From JAMQPK01 sp035937795 (lineage in GTDB: Bacteria; Acidobacteriota; Vicinamibacteria; Vicinamibacterales; JAMQPK01), in the NCBI GenBank assembly GCA_035937795.1, contig DASZHO010000035.1, positions 1 through 64,000 on the forward strand: a stretch of 64,000 bases of DNA. Reading direction: 5' to 3'. The position numbers were made by a program, and so were the translations under genes. The notes under the pieces were generated by a model. That model had not been told where the DNA came from. It searched no databases and was given only the letters and a program-made list of their open reading frames with translations. This document shows, piece by piece, positions 52,773-60,980 of the stretch. Numbering within the stretch: position 1 is the stretch's first letter; every line of letters begins with the position of its first letter.

Positions 52773-53387
52773 TCAAGGCATGAATTCCTCGAGCAGGTTC
52801 AGGCCGATCACAAAGCCCATGTCCTGGTGGCCGAGCCGGACGCCGTCGGTCAACGGCCGGTAGCGGCTCGGATACCAGAACATCGACAGCATTCCACCGG
52901 CGTACGCTCCGGCGATCGTCGGGAGATCCAATCGAGTTCGCCCGGCAGTGTTCTTCGTGACGAAACTCCATTTGATGGCGTGCGCCGACCGGCGGGCAAA
53001 TCCCTTGCAGCCGCAACGCAGGTAGCGAGGGTCATAGCCAAGCGCCGCGGCGCCACCATGATGCACGCTTTCTTCAATGCCGGACAGAGCCAGCCAGGAC
53101 GCGGAACGCCGGCCATAGGCGCCCGCCCCTCGTCCCCACTCGCGCGGATCCCGGGCGAATTGCGAGTCGGCGGCGGCAGCCAGCGCGATGACGTAGAAGT
53201 TCGGGGACAGCCAGGTGTCGTCCCGATATTGGCGCCATCGCTCGGAACCGCTGAGCGGCGCATACGAAGCGGGAGGGGCGGTTGGAGCGACGGTCTGAGC
53301 GGAAGCCGGCAGACAGCCTGCGCACGTCAGCAGCACGATGGCTGACACGAACTGCTTCGCTGCTTTCAGCGCCTCCGGTATGGTCAC
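52773..53387 (-). CDS. Small exported protein of unknown function at the end of the minus-strand cluster
   Basis: A 204-residue protein. The GTG at 53387 overlaps the SDR stop (GTGA) and gives an N-terminal signal (KQFVSAIVLLTCAGCLPASA). The mature part has ERWRQYRDDTWLSPNFYVIA, YDPRYLRCGCKGFARRSAHA and SMFWYPSRYRPLTDG segments. The family is not recognised; Tyr/Trp-rich motifs with PSRY resemble acidobacterial hypothetical membrane or periplasmic proteins. The upstream part of the frame (to 53468) belongs to the SDR gene and is excluded. Confidence 0.6.
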   Translation of the reverse strand: MTIPEALKAAKQFVSAIVLLTCAGCLPASAQTVAPTAPPASYAPLSGSERWRQYRDDTWLSPNFYVIALAAAADSQFARDPREWGRGAGAYGRRSASWLALSGIEESVHHGGAAALGYDPRYLRCGCKGFARRSAHAIKWSFVTKNTAGRTRLDLPTIAGAYAGGMLSMFWYPSRYRPLTDGVRLGHQDMGFVIGLNLLEEFMP

Positions 53388-54232
53388 GATGGCCGGTCCT
53401 GCTTGTTCAGCTCGCCGAGGATCACCCGGTCTCTCCATCGATCCGGCAGAAGATTCAGCAGCAGCCATAGCCGGGCATCCCGCCCGACAAGATAGCGCGT
53501 CCTGGGTCTCGGCGCCGTCATTGCATGTTGCACGGCCTTGACGACTTCGCCCGCGGTAACCAGGCTGCGGGGCTTTTCTGCTTCCTTCCGAACCGATGCC
53601 ATCAATCCAGCGTACAGGGCGTACTTGTCGGGTGCGGCACGACGGCCGAGATCATCCAGCGCCGCCAGCGTCTTCTGCCAGACTGGCGTCGCGACCGCTC
53701 CCGGCTCGATGAGCGAGACGGAGATCCCCCAGGGGACAAGCTCCATCCGCAACGCGTCGGTTATCGCCTCGATCGCAAACTTCGACGCGTCGTACGCAGC
53801 TGAGCCCGGCAGCGCGCTTCGGCCCGCGATGGAGCCGATGTTCACGATGCGGCCGTGTCCGCGCCGGAGCAGCGGGAGAAACGCCTGAGTGACCGCAACG
53901 AGACCGATCACGTTCACTTCAAACTGGCGGCGCCATTCTTCAATCGGCACCAGTTCGAGCGGGCCAACCACCGCGATTCCGGCGTTGTTCACCAGGCCGG
54001 CCAGCCCTTCCCCGCCGGCGGCGGCCTTTGCGCCCTCGATCGATTCCGGGCGTGTCACGTCCAGCAGAACCGGGGTGATGTTCGGAAGCGAATGAGCCTG
54101 GAACGCTTCGCGATCGGCAGGCTGTCGCACACCCGCAAGCACATCGTACCCGAGCCGGGCGAATTGGATCGCGCAGGCATGGCCGATGCCCGTCGATGCG
54201 CCGGTGATGAGGATTTTTCCGGTCAGCGTCAG
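53384..54232 (-). CDS. Short-chain dehydrogenase/reductase
   Basis: NAD(P)-dependent oxidoreductase of about 282 residues. The Rossmann motif ITGASTGIGHACAIQFARLG lies upstream of the first GTG of the frame, so translation must begin earlier: a CTG at 54230-54232 overlaps the stop of the ammonia-lyase gene (another CTG is at 54224-54226). Further motifs are LVNNAGIAV, the Ser before YDASK with catalytic Tyr/Lys, and the PGAVATP loop. It follows the ammonia-lyase gene and may reduce or oxidise a cluster intermediate (inferred). Confidence 0.82.
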   Translation of the reverse strand: MTLTGKILITGASTGIGHACAIQFARLGYDVLAGVRQPADREAFQAHSLPNITPVLLDVTRPESIEGAKAAAGGEGLAGLVNNAGIAVVGPLELVPIEEWRRQFEVNVIGLVAVTQAFLPLLRRGHGRIVNIGSIAGRSALPGSAAYDASKFAIEAITDALRMELVPWGISVSLIEPGAVATPVWQKTLAALDDLGRRAAPDKYALYAGLMASVRKEAEKPRSLVTAGEVVKAVQHAMTAPRPRTRYLVGRDARLWLLLNLLPDRWRDRVILGELNKQDRPS

Positions 54233-56007
54233 GACGCCTCGGCGGCCGCCGCACGGGCCGTGTCGACCAGGGCTCCGCTGCGAACCAGGAGGAGCGCCTT
54301 GCGAATGTCAGGATAGAGCACGCGATCCTGCTTCAGCGCGGCGATCCCGGCAGCCCTCAACGCGCCGTGCGCGGCACGCGTGCCTTTCCCCAGCCGCAAT
54401 CCGGCATTGCCGCGGTTGGCCAGCTGGAGATCGATCGCCTGAGCCGCACACAGCAACTCCAGGGCCAGGATGTGCTCCACGTTCTTCACGACGTCCCGCG
54501 CGTGGCGCGCAGCGTTCAGACTCATGCTCACGTGGTCTTCCTGGTTGCCGGAGCTGGGAATCGAGTCGACGCTGTCCGGATGCGCCAGGGTCTTGCAATC
54601 GGAGACCAGGGCCGCCGCAGTGGCCTGGAGCATCATCAGGCCGCTGTTCAACCCTTCGGTCTTCTTTGGCTCGTCGATGAGAAAAGCGGGCAGCCCGCGC
54701 TGCGGCTCGGTCAGTGTGAACATCCGCCGATCGGACATGCTGCCCAGGTCTGTCAGCGCGATGCCGAGAAAGTCCATGGCCATGGCAACCGGCTCGCCAT
54801 GGAAGTTGCCGCCCGACATCGTCTTGTACTCCCTCTCCAGCTCCAGAAAGATGAGCGGATTGTCGGTGGCGGCATTGATCTCCATCTCGACCCATCGCTG
54901 CGCCAGCTCCAGCGTGTCGGCCACCGTGCCGAACACCTGGGGCGCGCAGCGGACGGAATACGGATCCTGCGGCGGAACGCGTTCGGGATTGGTGCGCAGA
55001 TCGCCAGGATCGAGGAGCTCGCTCCCTTCCACGTAGCCAAGCACGCGTGCGCCCACACGCTCGGCGTTGAGATGCCCGCGCGCCCGATGCAGATGCGCGT
55101 AGAACGGATCCCGAAACCCGCGTATGCCTTCCAGGGTCATCGCCAACGCCAGCTCGGCATGATCGAGCAGGTTCCGGGCGTCCCGAACCACCAGCGCGCC
55201 GATGCCGGCCGAAAAAGTCGAGCCGTTGGTCAGCGCCAACGCTTCCTTCGCCAGCAGTTCGATCTTGCCGCCGGCGGGGACCATGGCGTCGGCTCCGGCG
55301 ACGCGCCGCCACACCATCTGCGCGCCGGTGGCGTAGTGCTCCGTGAGGTGATGATAAGCGCCTGGTTCCAGCGCGCCGCCGCCGAAAGGAACGAACGCTT
55401 CACCATCTGTACTGTCGAGGCGCAGATCCGCCTCGCCCGCGGGCGCGACGGGAGCCTGGCTCAACACCAGCAGCAAATGCGCCAGAGGCGCCAGGTCGCC
55501 GCTCGCACCGAGCGACCCCTGTTCCGGAACGGCCGGATACACATGCCCGTTCAACATCCTGATCAGCGTTTCGATGACGAGCGGCCGGACTCCCGAATAC
55601 CCCTGGGCCAGCGACTGCGCCCGGATGAGCAGCGCGGCTCGCACCGCCGCTTCTTCGAAATAGGGCCCGGCTCCCACGGAATGGCTGGCGATCAGATTGC
55701 GACCGAGCACGTGCGTCAGATATACGCTGTCGAGCGCGCTGCGTCCCGCCTGCGCCCCGAACCCGGTATTGATGCCGTAGTAAGCCGCAGGTTTTTGCCC
55801 GGTCTGCCGGGACCGGGCGATTTCCTCGACCGCGCCGGCCACCCAGGTGGCGGTTGCCTGCACACGGGCGGCGACCGTGTCGGGGAGGGGCGAGACATGC
55901 GCCCTGTCGCGAGCCACCCGCACGACGTCCTCGATTGACAATCTGCTTCCGCCAACCTGCACACCACCGTCTGCGTGGCCGGTGGCACCGGTGGACGAGG
56001 CGCGCAT
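54229..56007 (-). CDS. Histidine-ammonia-lyase-like MIO enzyme (ammonia lyase or aminomutase)
   Basis: A MIO-cofactor enzyme of 592 residues, larger than the usual 510 of HutH. The MIO tripeptide Ala-Ser-Gly is at 168-170 (GASGDLAPLAH), the catalytic Tyr78 is in YGINTGFG, His109 is in NLIASHSVG, QDPYSVRC lies at 347-354, and Glu490 in GNQEDHVSM is the HAL-type residue (PAL has Gln). About 45 extra residues lie after the MIO loop. No hutU, hutI or hutG is nearby, and it sits within a biosynthetic operon, so histidine degradation is unlikely. It may make an unsaturated acid or a beta-amino acid. Starts 5 bases after FAH. Confidence 0.87.
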   Translation of the reverse strand: MRASSTGATGHADGGVQVGGSRLSIEDVVRVARDRAHVSPLPDTVAARVQATATWVAGAVEEIARSRQTGQKPAAYYGINTGFGAQAGRSALDSVYLTHVLGRNLIASHSVGAGPYFEEAAVRAALLIRAQSLAQGYSGVRPLVIETLIRMLNGHVYPAVPEQGSLGASGDLAPLAHLLLVLSQAPVAPAGEADLRLDSTDGEAFVPFGGGALEPGAYHHLTEHYATGAQMVWRRVAGADAMVPAGGKIELLAKEALALTNGSTFSAGIGALVVRDARNLLDHAELALAMTLEGIRGFRDPFYAHLHRARGHLNAERVGARVLGYVEGSELLDPGDLRTNPERVPPQDPYSVRCAPQVFGTVADTLELAQRWVEMEINAATDNPLIFLELEREYKTMSGGNFHGEPVAMAMDFLGIALTDLGSMSDRRMFTLTEPQRGLPAFLIDEPKKTEGLNSGLMMLQATAAALVSDCKTLAHPDSVDSIPSSGNQEDHVSMSLNAARHARDVVKNVEHILALELLCAAQAIDLQLANRGNAGLRLGKGTRAAHGALRAAGIAALKQDRVLYPDIRKALLLVRSGALVDTARAAAAEAS

Positions 56008-56011
56008 CGCC

Positions 56012-56956
56012 TTACCGCCCGGCTTCCGCGGCGACGGGATTGGTCAGCGTTCCGATGCCGTCGATCTGAATGCTGATGCGATCGCCCGGCTGAAGAAAAA
56101 CCGGAGGTCTCTGGTTGCAGCCGATACCCGCCGGAGTCCCGGTGAGGATGAGATCCCCTGGCTCGAGCGTCGCCAGCGATGAAATGTAGCTGACGAGGAA
56201 CGGCACGGAAAACACCATGTCTGATGTCGCGCCGTCCTGCACCGTTTTCCCATTGAGAACGGTCTTGATCCGCAGCGCACCAGGGTTCGGAATCTCGTCT
56301 CGTGTCACGAGCACGGGGCCAAGGGGACAAAACGTGTCGAGCATCTTGCCGCTCGTCCACTGCGAAGTGCGGAACTCGATATCGTTGGCGCTCACGTCGT
56401 TGGCACAGGTGTAGCCCGCCACATGGGAGAGAGCATCCTTTTCCGGAATGTACTTGCCGCGGCGTCCAATCACCACGGCCAACTCGCCCTCGTAGTCGAC
56501 CTGCCGGCTGATCCGCGGAAGCACGATCGGCTGACCGTGCCCGATGAGCGATGTGGCCGCTTTGGTAAAGAGGATCGGGTATTCCGACGCGGGCTCGCCG
56601 ATTTCGGCCAGATGGGAGCGATAGTTCAGGCCAAGGCAAACCACCTTGCCGGGCCGCAGCACGGGTGCAAGCAGCTCGACGTCGGCGAGCGGATCGCACA
56701 GATCGGGCGCGTGACCCGCCGCACGCTGCTGCTCCACGAAAGCCAGGGCGCGGCGTGCCGCCGCCAGCGACGCCTCCCCACCTTGCAGAAACTCAACCAG
56801 ATCGGGCGGAATGCGAAGGGCGGCGACGGCCAACTCGTCGAGGTCGCCGCGATGCTTCAGCGCCGCCCGATGGGCGCGATGCAGATCCGCCACTTCGTCG
56901 GCGAGCAACGCGCCGAGTGCCACCCCTCCCTTCCGGGAATACGTGACCAATCTCAT
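56012..56956 (-). CDS. Fumarylacetoacetate-hydrolase-family protein
   Basis: A 314-residue FAH-family enzyme: GLNYRSHLAEIGEPASEYPI, the metal-binding Glu in VDYEGELAVVIG, YTCANDVSANDIEFR and LILTGTPAGIG. Family members cleave or decarboxylate beta-dicarbonyl acids in aromatic pathways, often with Mg2+. The ATG at 56956 overlaps the stop of the dioxygenase gene (ATGA); the longer frame is an artefact of that gene. The substrate in this cluster is unknown; oxaloacetate-like decarboxylation is one alternative. Confidence 0.87.
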   Translation of the reverse strand: MRLVTYSRKGGVALGALLADEVADLHRAHRAALKHRGDLDELAVAALRIPPDLVEFLQGGEASLAAARRALAFVEQQRAAGHAPDLCDPLADVELLAPVLRPGKVVCLGLNYRSHLAEIGEPASEYPILFTKAATSLIGHGQPIVLPRISRQVDYEGELAVVIGRRGKYIPEKDALSHVAGYTCANDVSANDIEFRTSQWTSGKMLDTFCPLGPVLVTRDEIPNPGALRIKTVLNGKTVQDGATSDMVFSVPFLVSYISSLATLEPGDLILTGTPAGIGCNQRPPVFLQPGDRISIQIDGIGTLTNPVAAEAGR

Positions 56957-57699
56957 GCAGAGAACACCGGAGGCTCCAACGCCGGACTGAAGATGAAATC
57001 GATTCCCAGCAGGTCGCGGACGCCCGGCTCGTTCCCGTCCGCCGGGTATGCGGGCGTCACGCCGTGCATGATCCGCGGATCCTGCAGGATGAACGAGTCG
57101 AAGGGTTCCCGCATGGTGTAGGACGCGATCGGCTTTCGATCCAGATCGTAGATGGTGCTCTCCGCGCCAACGATGTTCCGGCGCCCCACGAGATGGAGCG
57201 TGAGAAAGTCGGTTCCGTCTTGATGGATCCCTTCCGGTGCAGGCTCGCCTCGCTCCTCGACGGTCGCCAGGATCCGGATCTGGTGGATGCGCACCTCCCA
57301 TGGCCGTTGGGACTGATCGCCCTGGACGGGAAGGCAGGCAAAGGTGCAGCGCACCAACGCATGAAGAAACGGAGTCCGCACCGTGTCCGGAAGCAGCGGC
57401 GCAAATTCGCGCACAATGCCCCCCGCGTAAGCATTCTCGCTTTCCGGTTGGAAATACTGCTGGTGCGCCAGCGCGACCAGCTCATCGTTCCGGGGCGACC
57501 AGTAATAGCGCCCATAACGCCGGCGCCGGAAGGTTGCGCCTTCCTCCAGGTGGCGGTCCACTTCCAGGCGGTCCCAATCACCAGCCAGGCGTTGCCAATG
57601 CGGCTCCATCTCCGGGGCGATCGACCATGCGGCAGCCGGGATCCATGCGAAACCCCGGTCCGCGATTTCACGCCGCACATCTTGCTTGACGCTGATCAT
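56953..57699 (-). CDS. Fe(II)/2-oxoglutarate-dependent amino-acid hydroxylase-like protein (PF10014 type)
   Basis: A 248-residue dioxygenase. The facial triad is readable as His159-x-Asp161 (GIHQDGTDF) and His212 (RIMHGVTP), with LTLHLVGRRN between. PF10014 members such as Bacillus L-isoleucine dioxygenase hydroxylate free aliphatic amino acids, so a free amino acid is a likely substrate. The ATG at 57699 overlaps the aminotransferase stop by one base (TGATG) and is preferred to an earlier start inside that gene. Confidence 0.82.
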   Translation of the reverse strand: MISVKQDVRREIADRGFAWIPAAAWSIAPEMEPHWQRLAGDWDRLEVDRHLEEGATFRRRRYGRYYWSPRNDELVALAHQQYFQPESENAYAGGIVREFAPLLPDTVRTPFLHALVRCTFACLPVQGDQSQRPWEVRIHQIRILATVEERGEPAPEGIHQDGTDFLTLHLVGRRNIVGAESTIYDLDRKPIASYTMREPFDSFILQDPRIMHGVTPAYPADGNEPGVRDLLGIDFIFSPALEPPVFSA

Positions 57700-58850
57700 C
57701 AGATCCGAAGCGTTGAAAATGCAGCGACGTTCCGGCACGCGTCCCCGAGCAAGCTGGCTGCGGCAGCAAACATCTCTCGATCCCGCGTGAGGGCGACACG
57801 AATGAATTGTTCACCTTGCCGGTGGTCGTGCCAGTAGAAATGATCGCCTGGAAGAACGAACACACCGTGTTCATCGAGGATCTTCTTGAGCTCGAGACCG
57901 TTCAGCGGATGATCGATGCGAAGCCATGCCACGCTGGCAAACGGGCGCTCGCACGGAGTCAGGAACGTGCCGGCGAGGTTGTCGTAGAGGCTCTTACGGT
58001 TCACCCTGACAACTTCATGGATGGACGCCAGGTCGTCCTCCTGAGAGAGCCGGATGAACTCGTGCAGGAGCTTGATCCCGACCGGCGAAACGTGGAGCAG
58101 ACAATCAGTGTAGATATCGTAGATGCGGTCGGCAAGGCCACCTGCGCGGGAGACCGCGAAGAACGGCGCCTTGATCTCGGCGGTCGGCCAGGTCTTCCCC
58201 GTGTCCTCGAGGAGGAACGCATCGATGCCCGACTCGAGAACAATTCGGTACTGGTCGTAAACAAGATTCCGGGGAACGTAGGCACGAAAACAGTTGTCGA
58301 GAATCAGGAGCTTCCCGCGCGCCTTGCAGAACCCCACCAGGCGCCGCAGATTGTCCTCCGGCAGCATCATTCCCGTCGGGTTGTTGGGCGTCACCAGGCA
58401 AATCACGTCGGAATCGATGGTGCTCAGCGCCCGCTCGAACCCGTCGCCCGGGGCCTCCAGCCAGGCCTCCGGAAATGGGCGCATGGGAATCTGGTGCCGG
58501 CGGAAGATGTCCGCCAGGTTGTCGAAGCACGGCTCGATGAGCGAGACGCTCAACCGGTTCAGCCTCAAGTAGTTCGCGACAATCTCCAAGGCCATGGACG
58601 CCGTGAAGCACATGAGGTAGGCCAGGGCCTTCGGATCCCAGGTTTGCTTCGCCAACCGATAGAAATCCCGGATGTACTCCCGTTCGATCTCGACTTGCAT
58701 CCGCCGGTCGTTGTTCTTGAAGAGCTGCGCGGACCGGTCGATGATGGCTAGTTCAGCGGCAGACCAGCTGCGAAAGGCGTGGCCGTCGGTCAGATTGTAG
58801 GATTGCGGCAGGGTCTCGATCTCATAGCCTGTGAGATTCTTGAATGTCAT
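57699..58850 (-). CDS. PLP-dependent fold-type I aminotransferase-like enzyme
   Basis: A 383-residue class I/II aminotransferase relative: the TPNNPTG motif at 154-160, Asp185 in ILDNCF for the PLP ring nitrogen, and Lys219 in EDTGKTWP as the best candidate for the Schiff base. The sequence around the lysine departs from the usual SxSK, and the family also holds PLP oxidases (MppP type), so transamination is not certain. It lies between the ABC permease (67-base gap, possibly a second promoter) and the dioxygenase, an arrangement seen for unusual amino-acid supply. Confidence 0.8.
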   Translation of the reverse strand: MTFKNLTGYEIETLPQSYNLTDGHAFRSWSAAELAIIDRSAQLFKNNDRRMQVEIEREYIRDFYRLAKQTWDPKALAYLMCFTASMALEIVANYLRLNRLSVSLIEPCFDNLADIFRRHQIPMRPFPEAWLEAPGDGFERALSTIDSDVICLVTPNNPTGMMLPEDNLRRLVGFCKARGKLLILDNCFRAYVPRNLVYDQYRIVLESGIDAFLLEDTGKTWPTAEIKAPFFAVSRAGGLADRIYDIYTDCLLHVSPVGIKLLHEFIRLSQEDDLASIHEVVRVNRKSLYDNLAGTFLTPCERPFASVAWLRIDHPLNGLELKKILDEHGVFVLPGDHFYWHDHRQGEQFIRVALTRDREMFAAAASLLGDACRNVAAFSTLRI

Positions 58851-58917
58851 CAGAAATTCGTTGGTATTGTGTACTACGGACTGGGGACAGGAGTGTACGG
58901 CTTCGATCCATCGCCAC

Positions 58918-59952
58918 CTATCGCCACCTGAACAATTTCAGCGCCAGAGCGAAGGAAATCACCAGCCAGCCGGCCAGGATCCCCAGCTGGCGGGCCAGCT
59001 GCGGGAAGCTCGCGCCTTGCAGCATGTTCGCGCGCAACGCATCGATGAGGGCGGTCAGCGGAAGCGCGCTGATGACCGGTTGCAAGGCGTCAGGAAACCG
59101 CCGCGCCGAGAAGAACACGCCCGACACGATCCACATCGGCATCATCACCAGATTCATCAGGCCGGAAACGGCTTCGATGGTCCGGGCCCGTGATGCGATC
59201 AAGAGCCCCAGGGCGCTGAACGACAAGGAACCGAGGACGCACAGCGTCGAGAGAACGAACAGCGAACCCCGGAGCGGAACATGGAAAACCAAAGCGCCGA
59301 ACCCCACCAGCGCTCCGACCTCGATGACCAGCAGCGACAACCGCGAGAGGACGAACGACAGCAGGTAGTAGGCCCGCGGCATCGGGGTCGCAATCAAGCG
59401 CTTCATCAGTTTCTTGCGCCGCGCATCCACGATCGCAAATCCCAGCCCCCAGATCGCGCTGCCCATCAGGTTCATGCCCAGCAGGCCGGGGATGAGGAAA
59501 TCGATGTAGCGCGACCCTGGCTCGCGCATCAATACGTCCGCCGTACCCACGGGATCGGCGCGGCCCGCGGCCCGCTGAACGGCGCGATCCGCCAGGATGC
59601 GCGCCGTGCGTCCTTCGGGATTGGCGTCGTCGTACCGATACACCACCGTGCCGCCAGGTCCCGGCTCGGCGAGGAGCGCCACATTTCCCGCCCGCAGCGC
59701 TTCTTCCCCGGTCCGCATTGACAGCTCCTGCACGTCGAGGAGCTTCTCCTGACGGAGCGACTTCGCCATCTCGGGGGTGATTGCCGCAATCTTGATCGCG
59801 TCCGCCGGACGGTTGCGGAATGCGACACCGAGCCCTGCCGCCAGGAGGACCGGGAAGACAAACACCCAGAAGAGAGCCTCCGGCTCGCGCAGAAACTCAC
59901 GAAACCGCATCAACGTCAGCTGCGCCAGCGGACGGGACGCCACGCTCACCAC
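58918..59952 (-). CDS. ABC-2-type transporter permease
   Basis: A 344-residue permease: one N-terminal helix (VFVFPVLLAAGLGVAF), an extracytoplasmic loop domain of about 120 residues, then five helices with DFLIPGLLGMNLMGSAIWGL and the conserved MPMWIVSGVFFSARRFP. Partner of the ATPase at 59952-60965, whose stop overlaps its GTG start by one base. Export of the cluster product or of a lipid is inferred; drug and antibiotic exporters have the same design. Confidence 0.9.
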   Translation of the reverse strand: MVSVASRPLAQLTLMRFREFLREPEALFWVFVFPVLLAAGLGVAFRNRPADAIKIAAITPEMAKSLRQEKLLDVQELSMRTGEEALRAGNVALLAEPGPGGTVVYRYDDANPEGRTARILADRAVQRAAGRADPVGTADVLMREPGSRYIDFLIPGLLGMNLMGSAIWGLGFAIVDARRKKLMKRLIATPMPRAYYLLSFVLSRLSLLVIEVGALVGFGALVFHVPLRGSLFVLSTLCVLGSLSFSALGLLIASRARTIEAVSGLMNLVMMPMWIVSGVFFSARRFPDALQPVISALPLTALIDALRANMLQGASFPQLARQLGILAGWLVISFALALKLFRWR

Positions 59953-60965
59953 TACGATCTCAACTCATCATGCAGACGCCGTCCCGCGAGGGTGACAAAG
60001 ACATCTTCCAGGCTCGCGGAATGGATGCGCAGCTCGGTGAGCGGAACGCCTTGCCGGCTGAGTTCGCCGAGCAGCGCCGGTACGGCCCGATGCAGTTCCG
60101 TCACGTTCATCGATACGCTCCCGTCTTGCGTGCGTACGCTGCTGACTCCGTCGAGCCGGCGCACGGCCGAGACATCGACTTCGTTTGCCGGATTTCCGGC
60201 CGAGAACTCGACGACGTGGCCCGGCGCGATCGAGGCAACCAGCGCGCGCGGGGTGCCCAGCGCGATGATCTTGCCGTGATCCATGATGGCGACGCGATCG
60301 CAGAGGCGTTCAGCTTCCTCCATGTAGTGGGTGGTCAGGAAGATGGTCCGGCCCGCCGCCTTGAACTGCTCAATCAAGTCCCACAGCTGGCGCCGTCCCT
60401 GCGGATCGAGCCCCGTGGTCGGCTCGTCAAGGAACAGGAAAGCAGGGTCACCAACCAGCGCGCACGCGAGCGCAAGCCGCTGCTTCTGCCCGCCGGAGAG
60501 CTCACCGACGCGAGAGCGGGTCTTTTCGCCGAGCTGCACCTGCGCGATCACGGCGGAGGCCTCCGGGCCTTGCCTGAAGAAGGAGCGAAAGAGCACGACG
60601 GTCTCCATCACGGTGAGCTTCTCGGAAAGCTGCGTTTCCTGCAGCTGAATCCCCAACCTTTGCCGGATTTCTCCAGCCGCCGAATCCCAGCGCATGTCGA
60701 GCACCAAAACGTCACCGGAATCAGCCGCCGTCAAACCCTCGCAAATCTCCACGGTGGTCGTCTTGCCGGCGCCGTTGGGCCCAAGGAGGCCAAAGCACTC
60801 GCCCGCGCGCACCTCGAAGTCGACACCGTCGACGGCCACGACATCCTTGTATGTCTTGCGGAGATTTCGAACACGGAGGGCAACCTGGGGGACTGCGTCG
60901 GACACCGCCGGAGTATCGCGTGAGAAGCTCGCCAGCGTCAAAAAGGGCCGCGCATCTCCACGCAC
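59952..60965 (-). CDS. ABC transporter ATP-binding protein (exporter type)
   Basis: A 337-residue ATPase: Walker A LLGPNGAGKTTT, Q-loop IQLQETQ, signature ELSGGQKQRLALA, Walker B FLFLDEPTTGLD, and a switch His in LTTHYME. The C-terminal domain (residues about 245-337) is typical of drug-resistance ABC-2 systems. GTG at 60965 is used, 15 bases after the dehydrogenase stop; GTG at 60905 is an alternative start. Confidence 0.93.
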   Translation of the reverse strand: MRGDARPFLTLASFSRDTPAVSDAVPQVALRVRNLRKTYKDVVAVDGVDFEVRAGECFGLLGPNGAGKTTTVEICEGLTAADSGDVLVLDMRWDSAAGEIRQRLGIQLQETQLSEKLTVMETVVLFRSFFRQGPEASAVIAQVQLGEKTRSRVGELSGGQKQRLALACALVGDPAFLFLDEPTTGLDPQGRRQLWDLIEQFKAAGRTIFLTTHYMEEAERLCDRVAIMDHGKIIALGTPRALVASIAPGHVVEFSAGNPANEVDVSAVRRLDGVSSVRTQDGSVSMNVTELHRAVPALLGELSRQGVPLTELRIHSASLEDVFVTLAGRRLHDELRS

Positions 60966-60980
60966 GCTGTACCCGAGCCG

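Noticed and set aside
54142..54144. GTG at 54142 as the SDR start
   Set aside because: It would delete the nucleotide-binding motif that is present just upstream in the same frame.
54229..56007. Part of a histidine-degradation (hut) operon
   Set aside because: No urocanase, imidazolonepropionase or formiminoglutamase lies nearby; neighbours are biosynthetic and transport genes.
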